Origin: Eubacterium sp. ER2
Lineage (GTDB): Bacteria > Bacillota > Clostridia > Lachnospirales > Lachnospiraceae
Assembly: GCF_000765215.1 (NCBI RefSeq)
Contig: NZ_JPJE01000048.1
Coordinates: forward strand, 1 to 60,198
Direction: 5' to 3'
Length of the DNA: 60,198 nt
The translations under genes and the position numbers were made by a program. This document shows, piece after piece, positions 17,602 through 26,194 of the stretch; position 1 is the first letter of the stretch, and each line of letters opens with the position of its first letter. The notes under the pieces are model-generated. The model was given only the letters and a program-made list of their open reading frames with translations, ran no database searches and had not been told where the DNA came from.

Positions 17602-19179
17602 TTGAGCAGAGGCAGTACATCTTACACAGAAACAGGACACTATAAAATCGAATTGAAAGAAAGACTGAAGGAAAAGCTGAAAGAGGCTGTCAGCGCAGTA
17701 CTCCCGATCATCATTATCGTGCTGGCGCTGTGTTTTACCATCGTTCCCATCTCGCCTGGCATTATGCTGGAATATATTATCGGAGCCGTGATGCTGGTGA
17801 TCGGAATGATGTTTTTTACCCTGGGAGCTGAGATGGCCATGACTCCCATGGGAGAGCGGGTGGGAAGCAGCATGACCCGCTCCAGGAAGCTGTGGGTGAT
17901 GGTTATCCTTGGCTTTGTCCTTGGCTTTATCATCACCGTGTCGGAACCGGATCTGCAGGTTCTGGCGGAACAGGTTCCGGCGGTCCCCAACATGGTGATC
18001 ATCCTGGCCGTTGCCACCGGGGTGGGGATCTTCCTCGTTGTAGCGCTTCTGCGTATGCTGTTTGGCATTCCGCTGTCGCGCATGCTTGTATTCTTCTACG
18101 TGATCGTGTTTGCGCTGGCCGCGCTGACACCGAAATCCTTCCTGGCCGTTGCCTTTGACTCGGGGGGAGTGACCACAGGACCTATGACCGTACCCTTTAT
18201 CATGGCTCTCGGTATCGGTATTGCCGCCATCCGAAGCGACCGGCACGCGGCGGACGACAGCTTTGGACTGGTAGCCCTTTGTTCCATCGGGCCCATTCTG
18301 GCTGTGCTCATACTGGGGCTGATCTTTGAGACAGACGGCGGAGCCTACAGCATGTCTTCCATCACGGAGGTGGAGAACTCTGTAGAGCTGGGACAGCTGT
18401 TTTTACACGCGCTTCCGGAATATTTTGGAGAGATCGCGGTTTCACTTCTGCCGATCGTTGTATTTTTCGGATTATTCCAGTTTTTTTCACTGAAACTGAA
18501 GAAGCGTCCCCTGATCAAGATCTTAGTGGGACTTTTCTATACGTACATTGGCCTGGTGCTGTTTTTGACAGGCGTGAACGTGGGATTTATGCCTGCGGGA
18601 AATTATCTGGGCCAGATGATCGCGGCGCTGCCCTACCGGTGGATCATCATTCCCATCGGCATGGTGATCGGCTACTTTATCGTCATGGCAGAGCCCGCTG
18701 TGTACGTGCTGACAAAGCAGGTGGAGGAGCTGACAGACGGGGCTATCGAGGGAAAGGTCATGAAGACCGGACTTTCCATCAGTGTGGCTGTATCCGTGGG
18801 ACTTGCCATGCTGCGGGTGCTGACGGGCATTTCAATTTTCTATTTGCTGGTGCCCGGCTATGTGGCGGCGATTCTTCTGTCCTTCTTTGTGCCGAAGATC
18901 TTTACGGCGGTTGCCTTTGACTCGGGCGGAGTGGCCTCCGGCCCTATGACAGCCACCTTCCTTCTGCCCTTTGCCACCGGGGCCTGCCTCTCCGTGGGGG
19001 GAGACATTGTGGCGGATGCCTTTGGCGTGGTGGCTATGGTGGCCATGACTCCCCTCATCACCATACAGGTGATTGGGCTGATCTACAAACTGCAGGAAAA
19101 ACGCGCCGATGCCGCCGCGGCAGCCGGCCAGGTCGTATCCCTGGATGCCTATGCGGATGACGCGATCATTGAATTATAG
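17602..19179 (+). CDS. DUF1538 family membrane protein (two DUF1538 units)
   Basis: A 525-residue integral membrane protein with about a dozen hydrophobic segments. It has an internal duplication: the signature AVAFDSGG-V-x-x-GPMT occurs in both halves, followed by a further membrane segment each time. DUF1538 proteins are predicted transporters of unknown substrate. A TTG start at 17602 is chosen because AAAGGAG lies 8 nt upstream and no ATG occurs before the first membrane segment. The next gene encodes a tandem P-II protein, a frequent partner or fusion of this family, suggesting nitrogen-state or nucleotide control of transport. Confidence 0.85.
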   Translation: MSRGSTSYTETGHYKIELKERLKEKLKEAVSAVLPIIIIVLALCFTIVPISPGIMLEYIIGAVMLVIGMMFFTLGAEMAMTPMGERVGSSMTRSRKLWVMVILGFVLGFIITVSEPDLQVLAEQVPAVPNMVIILAVATGVGIFLVVALLRMLFGIPLSRMLVFFYVIVFALAALTPKSFLAVAFDSGGVTTGPMTVPFIMALGIGIAAIRSDRHAADDSFGLVALCSIGPILAVLILGLIFETDGGAYSMSSITEVENSVELGQLFLHALPEYFGEIAVSLLPIVVFFGLFQFFSLKLKKRPLIKILVGLFYTYIGLVLFLTGVNVGFMPAGNYLGQMIAALPYRWIIIPIGMVIGYFIVMAEPAVYVLTKQVEELTDGAIEGKVMKTGLSISVAVSVGLAMLRVLTGISIFYLLVPGYVAAILLSFFVPKIFTAVAFDSGGVASGPMTATFLLPFATGACLSVGGDIVADAFGVVAMVAMTPLITIQVIGLIYKLQEKRADAAAAAGQVVSLDAYADDAIIEL

Positions 19180-19193
19180 GGAAGGATGGAAGT

Positions 19194-19886
19194 ATGAGCG
19201 AAGTATATATGATGGTGACCATCACCGACAGGAAAGACGCCGCGTCCTTTCTGGAGTTCTATAAGGAGAAGAACGCGGACGCCCAGATCGTTACCCTGGG
19301 CAGAGGCACGGCAAACAGCGAGGTGCTGGACTACCTGGGGCTTGAGGACGCGGAGAAGACGGTTTCTCTTTGCGTTGTCACGGACACAGTCTGGAGAACG
19401 CTGAAAAGAGGACTCAGACAGAAGTTCCAGATCGATGTGCCGGGGACAGGCATCGCCTTTATCGTGCCTGTGAGCAGCATCGGAGGCAAGAGAGAGCTGC
19501 TGTTTTTACTGGAAAACCAGAATTTTGAGAAAGGTGAGGAGACGACATTGAAGGATACAGCGCATGAACTTTTAGTTGTGATCGCAAATCAGGGCTACAA
19601 TGAGATGGTGATGGACGCAGCCAGGAGCGCCGGGGCGGCGGGAGGCACGGTCCTTCACGCAAAGGGAACCGGCATGAAGAGGGCTGAAAAGTTTCTGGGC
19701 GTATCCATTGTCTCTGAGAAGGAGCTGGTGCTGATCGTCACAAAGACGGAGAATAAAAATGCTATTATGCGGGCTGTCATGGAGAAGGCGGGAATGGAGA
19801 CAAAGGCAAAGGCCATCGTGTTCTCCCTCCCGGTGACAGACACGGCGGGCCTCCGCCTGATCGAGGAGGAGGACACGGACGAGTAG
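19194..19886 (+). CDS. tandem P-II (GlnB-like) signalling protein
   Basis: 230 residues containing two P-II-like domains: the first ends near residue 110 (IAFIVPVSSIGGKREL), the second begins ELLVVIANQGYNEMVMDAARSAGAAGG and ends AKAIVFSLPVTDTAGL. The glycine-rich T-loop base (AGAAGGTVLHAKGTG) is seen only in the second unit, so the two halves have diverged. P-II proteins bind ATP/ADP and 2-oxoglutarate and control transporters. It lies 14 nt after the DUF1538 gene and presumably regulates that membrane protein. Confidence 0.85.
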   Translation: MSEVYMMVTITDRKDAASFLEFYKEKNADAQIVTLGRGTANSEVLDYLGLEDAEKTVSLCVVTDTVWRTLKRGLRQKFQIDVPGTGIAFIVPVSSIGGKRELLFLLENQNFEKGEETTLKDTAHELLVVIANQGYNEMVMDAARSAGAAGGTVLHAKGTGMKRAEKFLGVSIVSEKELVLIVTKTENKNAIMRAVMEKAGMETKAKAIVFSLPVTDTAGLRLIEEEDTDE

Positions 19887-19903
19887 TCAGAGGATGACAG
19901 ACA

Positions 19904-19965
19904 GCAAAACGCTGCCCGGGCAGGCCGGATAGGAAATCCGGCGGCCCGGGCAGCGTTTTGCTTTT
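19904..19965. terminator. strong terminator after the P-II gene
   Basis: A perfect 18-bp stem (19904-19921 with 19944-19961) carries a second inner stem GCCGGAT/ATCCGGC (19924-19930 with 19936-19942) and is followed by TTTT. It may also stop convergent transcription from the cold-shock gene. Confidence 0.8.
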
Positions 19966-20079
19966 GCGCCTGGCGCAGTGTGTCTAATCGCATTCGCATG
20001 TATTGCTTTTAAATATCTAAATGAAATTGCCGTTTATATAAATAAAAGGTACATCTTATTCCGATTAATGCTTTTTCAG

Positions 20080-20280
20080 TTACAGCTTGACAACATTGAC
20101 AGCCTGCGGTCCTTTTGTGCCTTCCGTCACCTCAAATTCTACGGCCTGGCCTTCTTCGAGGGATTTGAAACCATCCATCAGAAGTCCGGAGTAGTGGACG
20201 AAGATGTCGTTGCCCTCTTCGTCAGAGATGAAGCCATAGCCCTTCTGATTGTTGAACCACTTTACAGTACCTTTGTTCAT
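20080..20280 (-). CDS. cold-shock domain protein (CspA family)
   Basis: A 66-residue single cold-shock domain with RNP1 KGYGFISD and RNP2 DIFVHYS, which binds single-stranded RNA/DNA as an RNA chaperone or antiterminator. It starts at 20280 behind GGAGGTAG on the minus strand. The gene is preceded by a leader of about 70 nt with a 5'-terminal hairpin, and faces away from the PurF-like gene. Length and sequence are typical of Firmicute CspA/CspD. Confidence 0.95.
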   Translation of the reverse strand: MNKGTVKWFNNQKGYGFISDEEGNDIFVHYSGLLMDGFKSLEEGQAVEFEVTEGTKGPQAVNVVKL

Positions 20281-20321
20281 ATGCTACCTCCATATAAATG
20301 AAATAAAAAATAAAAGGTTCA

Positions 20322-20349
20322 TAAATCTACAGAATTGTCTGTAAATTTA
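20322..20349 (-). promoter_or_regulatory. hairpin at the 5' end of the cold-shock mRNA
   Basis: TAAATCTACAGA-ATTG-TCTGTAAATTTA forms a 12-bp stem with one mismatch and a 4-nt loop. With the -10 box at 20357-20362 (minus strand), transcription should begin at about this hairpin. Leader structure in csp mRNAs often affects cold-dependent stability or translation; that role here is inferred. Confidence 0.5.
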
Positions 20350-20356
20350 CTCTGAC

Positions 20357-20385
20357 AGCGTAGCATAAATCATGAAAAAAGTCAA
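20357..20385 (-). promoter_or_regulatory. candidate sigma-A promoter of the cold-shock gene
   Basis: On the minus strand TTGACT (20385-20380), 17 bp, TACGCT (20362-20357). The -10 box is weak; spacing and position fit. Confidence 0.4.
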
Positions 20386-20427
20386 TCGATATGACAGAAA
20401 TATACAGAAAATTCTCATAAAATAGAT

Positions 20428-20476
20428 ATTCAGCTGTACAATTCAGCTTGTATATAGAGGGCAAATCATTTATAAT
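20428..20476 (+). promoter_or_regulatory. promoter of the PurF-like gene with a tandem 13-bp repeat
   Basis: TTGTAT (20448-20453), 17 bp, TATAAT (20471-20476). Two near-identical 13-mers, ATTCAGCTGTACA (20428-20440) and ATTCAGCTTGTAT (20441-20453), abut, the second covering the -35 box. The repeat could be an activator or repressor site. Confidence 0.55.
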
Positions 20477-20538
20477 GGAAAAGTATCTATTAAAGTAACT
20501 GTATTGGATAAACTATTGTTGAACAGGAGGAAAAGTAC

Positions 20539-21951
20539 ATGGGAGGACTTTTCGGTGTGGCGTCCAGGAAGGACTGTATGCTGGAACTTTTTTACGGGGT
20601 GGATTACCACTCCCATCTGGGGACAAGGAGAGGCGGCATGGCCGCCCACGGGGAGGACGGCTTCTGCCGGGCCATCCACAATATAGAGAACGCTCCGTTT
20701 CGCACAAAGTTTGAGCGGGATGTGGAGGAGATGAAGGGAAATCTGGGCATTGGCTGCATCTCGGACTACGAGCCGCAGCCTCTGCTCATACAGTCCCATC
20801 TGGGCAGCTTTGCCATCGCCACGGTGGGCAAGATCAACAACCTGGACGCGATCCTGGAGAAGGCTTACAACGAGGGGCATTCCCATTTCCAGGAGATGAG
20901 CGGCGGCCTCATCAATGCCACGGAGCTGGTGGCGTCCCTGATCTGCAGAAAGGGATCCTTCACGGAGGGGATCCGCTATGCTCAGGAGACCATAGACGGC
21001 TCTCTGACCATGCTGGTCATGACAAAGGAGGGCATCTACGCGGCGAGGGATATCATGGGGAGGACGCCCCTTGTGATCGGCCAGAAGGAGGGGGCCTACT
21101 GCGTCTCCTTTGAGAGCTTTGCCTACATCAACCTGGGATACACCGACTGCAGGGAGCTGGGCCCCGGAGAGATCGCCTACATCACGCCGGAGGGAGTGGA
21201 GACAGTCCTGCCTCCGGGGGATAAGATGAAAATCTGCTCCTTTTTGTGGGTATACTATGGATACCCCACATCCTCCTACGAGGGAGTCAATGTGGAGGCT
21301 ATGAGATACAGATGCGGAAGCATGCTGGCAAAGCGGGACAACGGCTCTGTCCAGCCGGATATTGTGGCCGGCGTGCCCGACTCCGGCGTGGCCCACGCCA
21401 TCGGCTACTCCAATGAGTCCGGCATCCCCTACGCCCGTCCTTTTATCAAGTACACGCCCACATGGCCCCGGTCCTTTATGCCTCAGAACCAGAGCCAGAG
21501 AAATCTCATCGCACGGATGAAGCTTATACCGGTGCGGGAGCTGATCGAGGACAAGAAGCTGCTCCTTATCGATGACTCCATCGTCAGGGGGACCCAGCTT
21601 CGGGAGACAACGGAATTCCTGTACAAGAGCGGCGCAAAGGAGGTGCATGTGCGTCCCGCCTGCCCGCCCCTTGTGTACGGCTGCAAATATCTGAATTTCT
21701 CCCGGACCAAATCAGAGCTGGAGCTGATCACCAGGAGAGTCATCCGCGAGAAGGAGGGGGAGAACTGTCCGGAGGAGGTACTGGAGGAGTACACCGATCC
21801 GGATTCCTGCCGCTACGCGCAGATGATCGAGGCGATCCGGAAGGAGCAGAATTTCACCACCCTGCGGTACCACCGCCTGGACGATCTATTGGCCTCCATC
21901 GGCATAGAGCCGTGTAAGGTATGTACCTACTGCTTTAACGGAAAAGAATAG
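20539..21951 (+). CDS. PurF-like phosphoribosyl amidotransferase paralogue lacking the N-terminal Cys
   Basis: 470 residues with the layout of amidophosphoribosyltransferase: N-terminal Ntn-type glutaminase-like domain, then a phosphoribosyltransferase domain with PRPP loop LLLIDDSIVRGTQLRE and a C-terminal Cys-rich end, CKVCTYCFNG. The expected Met-Cys start, which provides the glutaminase nucleophile, is replaced by MGGLFG, and the glutamine-binding HNGNLTN region reads VGKINN. A paralogue of this type is recurrent in Clostridia. It is probably not a glutamine-dependent PurF; it may use ammonia or serve another role. Start 20539 follows AACAGGAGGAAAAG. cysK follows 53 nt later. Confidence 0.8.
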   Translation: MGGLFGVASRKDCMLELFYGVDYHSHLGTRRGGMAAHGEDGFCRAIHNIENAPFRTKFERDVEEMKGNLGIGCISDYEPQPLLIQSHLGSFAIATVGKINNLDAILEKAYNEGHSHFQEMSGGLINATELVASLICRKGSFTEGIRYAQETIDGSLTMLVMTKEGIYAARDIMGRTPLVIGQKEGAYCVSFESFAYINLGYTDCRELGPGEIAYITPEGVETVLPPGDKMKICSFLWVYYGYPTSSYEGVNVEAMRYRCGSMLAKRDNGSVQPDIVAGVPDSGVAHAIGYSNESGIPYARPFIKYTPTWPRSFMPQNQSQRNLIARMKLIPVRELIEDKKLLLIDDSIVRGTQLRETTEFLYKSGAKEVHVRPACPPLVYGCKYLNFSRTKSELELITRRVIREKEGENCPEEVLEEYTDPDSCRYAQMIEAIRKEQNFTTLRYHRLDDLLASIGIEPCKVCTYCFNGKE

Positions 21952-22004
21952 ATCCGATCTGAGAAAACATCATAGCAAAAACAACAAGACGAGAGGAGAA
22001 CATC

Positions 22005-22937
22005 ATGGGACATATTTATAAGAAGGTTGAGGAAATGATTGGAGGGACCCCCCTCCTGGAGCTGGAAAAGATTGAGAGGGAGGAGGGCCTGAAGGCCAGG
22101 GTGCTTGTGAAGCTGGAGCTTTTTAACCCGGCCGGGAGTGTGAAGGACAGGGCCGCCCTCTTTATGATCCTGGACGCGGAGGAGAGAGGACTCCTCCATC
22201 CGGGGGACACCATCATAGAGCCCACAAGCGGAAATACCGGCATTGGCCTGGCCTCTGTGGGGGCCTCCCGGGGCTATAAGGTCGTCTTCACCATGCCGGA
22301 GACCATGAGCGTGGAGAGGAGAAAGCTGCTTGCAAGCTACGGGGCTCAGATTGTGCTGACAGAGGGAGCCAAGGGAATGTCCGGAGCCATTGCAAAAGCC
22401 GATGAGCTGGCCCGGCAGACAGAGGGAGCCATTGTCCTTGGACAGTTTGTCAATTCCGCCAACCCCAGAGCCCACATGGAGACAACCGGCCCGGAGATCT
22501 GGGAGGACACAGAAGGGAAGGTGGATGTGTTTGTGGCCGGCGTGGGCACAGGAGGAACCATCACGGGCACCGGCAGATTTCTGAAGGAAAAAAATCCGGC
22601 TATCCATGTGGTGGCTGTGGAGCCTGCCGACTCCCCGGTGCTCTCCGGCGGAAAGCCGGGCCCGCACGGACTGCAGGGGATCGGAGCCGGGTTTGTACCG
22701 GAGATCCTGGACACCGAGGTGTACGACGAGGTCATCCGGATGGAGACCCGGGATGCCTATGAGGCGGCCAGACTGCTGGCAAGAAAACAGGGCGTGCTGG
22801 TAGGCATCACCTCCGGCGCAGCTCTTCACGCCGCGCTGAAGCTTGCAAAAGAGGACAGATTTGCGGGAAAGACTATTGTTGCCCTGCTCCCGGACACAGG
22901 GGAGAGATATCTCTCCACGCCCCTGTTTGAGGAGTAA
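22005..22937 (+). CDS. cysK: cysteine synthase (O-acetylserine sulfhydrylase)
   Basis: PLP enzyme making cysteine from O-acetylserine and sulfide. Lys47 in [12 protein letters not shown] is the Schiff-base residue; the substrate loop [12 protein letters not shown] and the phosphate-binding [14 protein letters not shown] are intact. 310 residues, normal for CysK. The ribosome site GAGAGGAGAAC precedes ATG 22005. It probably shares the PurF-like gene's promoter; a separate promoter for ptsI follows. Confidence 0.93.
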   Translation: MGHIYKKVEEMIGGTPLLELEKIEREEGLKARVLVKLELFNPAGSVKDRAALFMILDAEERGLLHPGDTIIEPTSGNTGIGLASVGASRGYKVVFTMPETMSVERRKLLASYGAQIVLTEGAKGMSGAIAKADELARQTEGAIVLGQFVNSANPRAHMETTGPEIWEDTEGKVDVFVAGVGTGGTITGTGRFLKEKNPAIHVVAVEPADSPVLSGGKPGPHGLQGIGAGFVPEILDTEVYDEVIRMETRDAYEAARLLARKQGVLVGITSGAALHAALKLAKEDRFAGKTIVALLPDTGERYLSTPLFEE

Positions 22938-22954
22938 GACGGACAAGCCCGCAC

Positions 22955-22983
22955 TTGACTGTACCTGCGCCAGCGTGTAAAGT
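22955..22983 (+). promoter_or_regulatory. candidate sigma-A promoter of ptsI
   Basis: TTGACT (22955-22960), 17 bp, TAAAGT (22978-22983), about 35 nt before ptsI. Confidence 0.5.
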
Positions 22984-23023
22984 AAAAGGCATACAGAACA
23001 AATAAAGGACAGGGAAGTATCAT

Positions 23024-24649
23024 ATGATAACGTTGACAGGAAAAAAAGTATCGGAAGGAATCGTGATTGGCCGGCTTGTGTTTTTTAACAGGGGAGAGCG
23101 GGAGATCCGCAAGATTTATGTGGAGGATCCGGAGAAGGAGCTGATCAGATTTCAGAAGGCCAGAAAGAAGACGGCGGCGGAGCTCCAGGAGCTGTACGAT
23201 GAGTCCGCCAGCGAGCTGGGGGAGGCCAACGCTACTATCTTTGAGATGCAGCAGACTGTCCTGGAGGACGAGGAGTTCGTCAACCAGGTGGTGCGCATCA
23301 TTACCGAGCAGAAGCTGAATGCGGAATACGCGGTGAAGGAGTCGGTGGAACGCTTTCTGAAGGTCTTCTCAGGCAGGCCGGAGAGCTATGTGCGGGGACA
23401 TGAGGCGGACGTGCAGGACGTGGCGTCCCGCATCCTGCGCATCCTCTCCAGGAGCCGGAAGGACCGGATGTTCATGGACGAGCCGTTTATCATGGCAGCC
23501 AGGGATCTCTATCCAAGCGAGGCTGTCAAGCTGGACAAGACAAAGGTGCTTGGCTTTGTCACCATGTACGGATCCATCAATTCCCACACCGCCGTGCTGG
23601 CCAGGACAAAGGGGATTCCCTCGGTCATTGGCATCGGAGAGGCTCTCAAGAAGGACTATGAGGGCAAGATGGTCATCATAGACGGCTTTGACGGCAAGCT
23701 GTACATTGAGCCGGACCAGACGACCATGGAGAAGATGAAGCAGAAAAAGCAGCAAAATCTCCAGAAGGTGGAGACTCTGGAGCGGCTGAAGGGAAAGGAA
23801 AATGTCACCCAGAGCGGCCAGAGGATCGATGTGTGCGCCAACATAGGAAGCCGGGAGGATATCGAGAGAGTGCTGCGCAATGATGCGGGCGGCATCGGCC
23901 TGTTCCGCAGCGAGTTTCTCTACATGGAGTCCCCCGGGAAGCTGCCCACAGAGGATCAGCAGTTCCAGGTGTACAAGCTGGCGGCGGAGGCCATGGGGAC
24001 CAAGAAGGTAGTCATCCGCACCGCTGATCTGGGCGGGGACAAGCTGCCGGAGAGCATGGATCTTTCCGGGGAGAGCAATCCCATGATGGGCTACAGGGGA
24101 ATTCGCATCTCCCTGGACAAGGAGGAGATGTTCAAGACCCAGCTGCGGGCCATCCTGCGGGCGTCCGCCTTTGGAAATCTGCAGGTTATGTTTCCCATGA
24201 TCACCTCCATCGAGGAGGTGACAGCCGCAAAGAAGGTGCTGGAGAAGGCCAAGGCTGAGCTGAAGGAAGAGAAGACAGCCTTTGACGAGAACATCAGGGT
24301 GGGCGTTATGATCGAGACGCCGGCGGCCGTCATGATCAGCGGGGAGCTGGCCAGGGAGGTGGACTTTTTCAGCATTGGGACAAACGATCTGACCCAGCAC
24401 ACCCTGGCTATGGATCGGACCAACCGGAAGCTGACAGGCTACTACAATGTCTATCACCCGGCCCTGATCAAGATGATCCGGATCGTGGCCAACAACGTCC
24501 ACCTGGAGGGAAAGCATATCAGCATCTGCGGCGATCTGGCGGCGGACACCAGCATGACCGAGACCTTCATACAGATGGGCATTGACGAGCTCTCTGTGGC
24601 TCCCGGAAAGGTGCTGCCCCTCAGGAAGAAGATCCGAGAGATACGCTGA
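23024..24649 (+). CDS. ptsI: phosphoenolpyruvate--protein phosphotransferase (PTS enzyme I)
   Basis: Cytoplasmic enzyme that takes phosphate from PEP to HPr to drive sugar uptake. 541 residues: N-terminal HPr-binding helices (about 20-145), swivelling phosphohistidine domain with His188 in GSINSHTAVLART, and C-terminal PEP-binding barrel (GIGLFRSEFLYM, GIRISLDK, GTNDLTQ, SICGDLA). The usual GGxTSHxA around the active His reads GSINSHTA, a mild variant. HPr (ptsH) is not adjacent. Start is ATG 23024 after AGGGAAG. Confidence 0.94.
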   Translation: MITLTGKKVSEGIVIGRLVFFNRGEREIRKIYVEDPEKELIRFQKARKKTAAELQELYDESASELGEANATIFEMQQTVLEDEEFVNQVVRIITEQKLNAEYAVKESVERFLKVFSGRPESYVRGHEADVQDVASRILRILSRSRKDRMFMDEPFIMAARDLYPSEAVKLDKTKVLGFVTMYGSINSHTAVLARTKGIPSVIGIGEALKKDYEGKMVIIDGFDGKLYIEPDQTTMEKMKQKKQQNLQKVETLERLKGKENVTQSGQRIDVCANIGSREDIERVLRNDAGGIGLFRSEFLYMESPGKLPTEDQQFQVYKLAAEAMGTKKVVIRTADLGGDKLPESMDLSGESNPMMGYRGIRISLDKEEMFKTQLRAILRASAFGNLQVMFPMITSIEEVTAAKKVLEKAKAELKEEKTAFDENIRVGVMIETPAAVMISGELAREVDFFSIGTNDLTQHTLAMDRTNRKLTGYYNVYHPALIKMIRIVANNVHLEGKHISICGDLAADTSMTETFIQMGIDELSVAPGKVLPLRKKIREIR

Positions 24650-24710
24650 TTTCCGGAGAAACAGATGATGTAAGACGGATATAGGATGGATATCAGACGA
24701 ATACGGAAAG

Positions 24711-24741
24711 ACGGATCTGTTTGAACTGGCAGATCCGTTTT
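24711..24741 (+). terminator. terminator of ptsI
   Basis: ACGGATCTG/CAGATCCGT (24711-24719 with 24730-24738) followed by TTTT. The -35 box of the next promoter lies in the loop. Confidence 0.65.
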
Positions 24742-24749
24742 GCTATACT
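24721..24749 (+). promoter_or_regulatory. sigma-A promoter of the purine permease gene
   Basis: TTGAAC (24721-24726), 17 bp, TATACT (24744-24749), nested in the ptsI terminator. Confidence 0.6.
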
Positions 24750-24802
24750 TAAAACTGTTAAAGGAAAGTACAGCAGTGGAAGAGAGTACAAAGGAGGAGA
24801 AG

Positions 24803-26185
24803 ATGTTAGAAAAATTATTTAAACTGAAGCAGAACGGTACTGATGTCAGGACCGAGATCCTGGCAGGCGTCACCACCTTTATGACCATGGCCTACATCCT
24901 GGCGGTGAACCCCAGTATCCTGTCGGCCACGGGAATGGACCAGGGGGCTGTCTTTACCGCCACGGCGCTGGCCGCCCTGATCGGGACGCTTTTGATGGCT
25001 GTTTTTGCCAACTATCCCTTTGCCCTGGCGCCGGGCATGGGGTTGAACGCCTATTTTGCCTACACGGTGGTGCTGAGCATGGGATACACCTGGCAGGTGG
25101 CTCTGACAGCGGTTTTTGTGGAGGGTATTATTTTTATCATCCTCTCCCTGACCAGCGTGCGGGAGGCTATATTTAACGCTATCCCACAGAATCTGAAGGC
25201 GGCGGTCAGCGTGGGAATCGGCCTTTTCATCGCGTTTATCGGATTGCAGAACGCCAATATCGTGGTGGGAGGCTCCACTTTGCTAGAGCTCTACTCTCTG
25301 GACGGGTACAATGCGGCAAACGGTGTGGAGGCCACCTTCAACGACGTGGGGATCACGGTGATCCTGGCGCTGGCCGGCGTGATCATCACCGGAGTGCTGG
25401 TGCTGCGCAATGTCAAGGGCAATATACTCTGGGGTATACTGATCACCTGGGTGCTGGGGATCATCTGTCAGCTGGCGGGCATCTATGTGCCCAACCCGGA
25501 GGCCGGATTTTACGGGCTCCTGCCGGATTTCAGCAACGGGCTGTCCATTCCCAGTCTGTCTCCCATCTTCTGCAAGATGGAGTTCAGCGGGATCTTCTCT
25601 TTGAATTTCCTCGTTGTCATATTCGCCTTCCTCTTTGTGGACATGTTTGACACCATCGGGACACTCATCGGTGTGTCCTCCAAGGCCGGCATGCTGGACG
25701 AGGAGGGGCGGCTGCCCCACATCAAGGGCGCGCTTCTGGCCGACGCGGTGGCCACCGCCGCGGGAGCTGTGCTGGGCACATCCACGACCACCACATTTGT
25801 GGAGAGCGCATCCGGCGTGACAGAGGGGGGGAGGACCGGGCTCACGGCCCTGACGACAGCGATCCTGTTCGGCGCGGCGCTGTTTTTCTCGCCCATCTTC
25901 CTCGCCATCCCCTCCTTTGCCACCGCGCCGGCGCTGGTGATCGTGGGCTTCTATATGCTGACCAACGTGGTCAACATTGATTTCAACGATATGAGCGAGG
26001 CCATTCCCTGCTACATCTGCATCGGAGCCATGCCGTTTTTCTACAGCATATCCGAGGGCATTTCCATGGGAGTGATCTCCTATGTGGCCCTCAACCTGCT
26101 GAGCGGCAAATTCAGGGAGAAAAAGCTGAGTGCCCTCATGTATGTGCTGGCGGTTCTGTTCATCCTGAAATATATTTTCCTGTAG
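24803..26185 (+). CDS. NCS2 family purine permease (hypoxanthine/guanine/adenine type)
   Basis: A 460-residue, roughly 12-14-segment membrane transporter of the AzgA/PbuG branch. Marks are the start EILAGVTTFMTMAYILAVNPSIL, NYPFALAPGMGLNAYFAY, DMFDTIGTLIGV and GTSTTTTFVESASGVTEGGRTGLT. It imports purine bases with protons. Start 24803 follows AAAGGAGGAGAAG; an ATG at 24740 overlaps the promoter. The leader of about 45 nt is too short for a purine riboswitch and I see none. Confidence 0.92.
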   Translation: MLEKLFKLKQNGTDVRTEILAGVTTFMTMAYILAVNPSILSATGMDQGAVFTATALAALIGTLLMAVFANYPFALAPGMGLNAYFAYTVVLSMGYTWQVALTAVFVEGIIFIILSLTSVREAIFNAIPQNLKAAVSVGIGLFIAFIGLQNANIVVGGSTLLELYSLDGYNAANGVEATFNDVGITVILALAGVIITGVLVLRNVKGNILWGILITWVLGIICQLAGIYVPNPEAGFYGLLPDFSNGLSIPSLSPIFCKMEFSGIFSLNFLVVIFAFLFVDMFDTIGTLIGVSSKAGMLDEEGRLPHIKGALLADAVATAAGAVLGTSTTTTFVESASGVTEGGRTGLTALTTAILFGAALFFSPIFLAIPSFATAPALVIVGFYMLTNVVNIDFNDMSEAIPCYICIGAMPFFYSISEGISMGVISYVALNLLSGKFREKKLSALMYVLAVLFILKYIFL

Positions 26186-26194
26186 GAGAGTGAC

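Noticed and set aside
24750-24802. Purine riboswitch before the purine permease
   Set aside because: The leader is too short and lacks the conserved three-way junction sequences.
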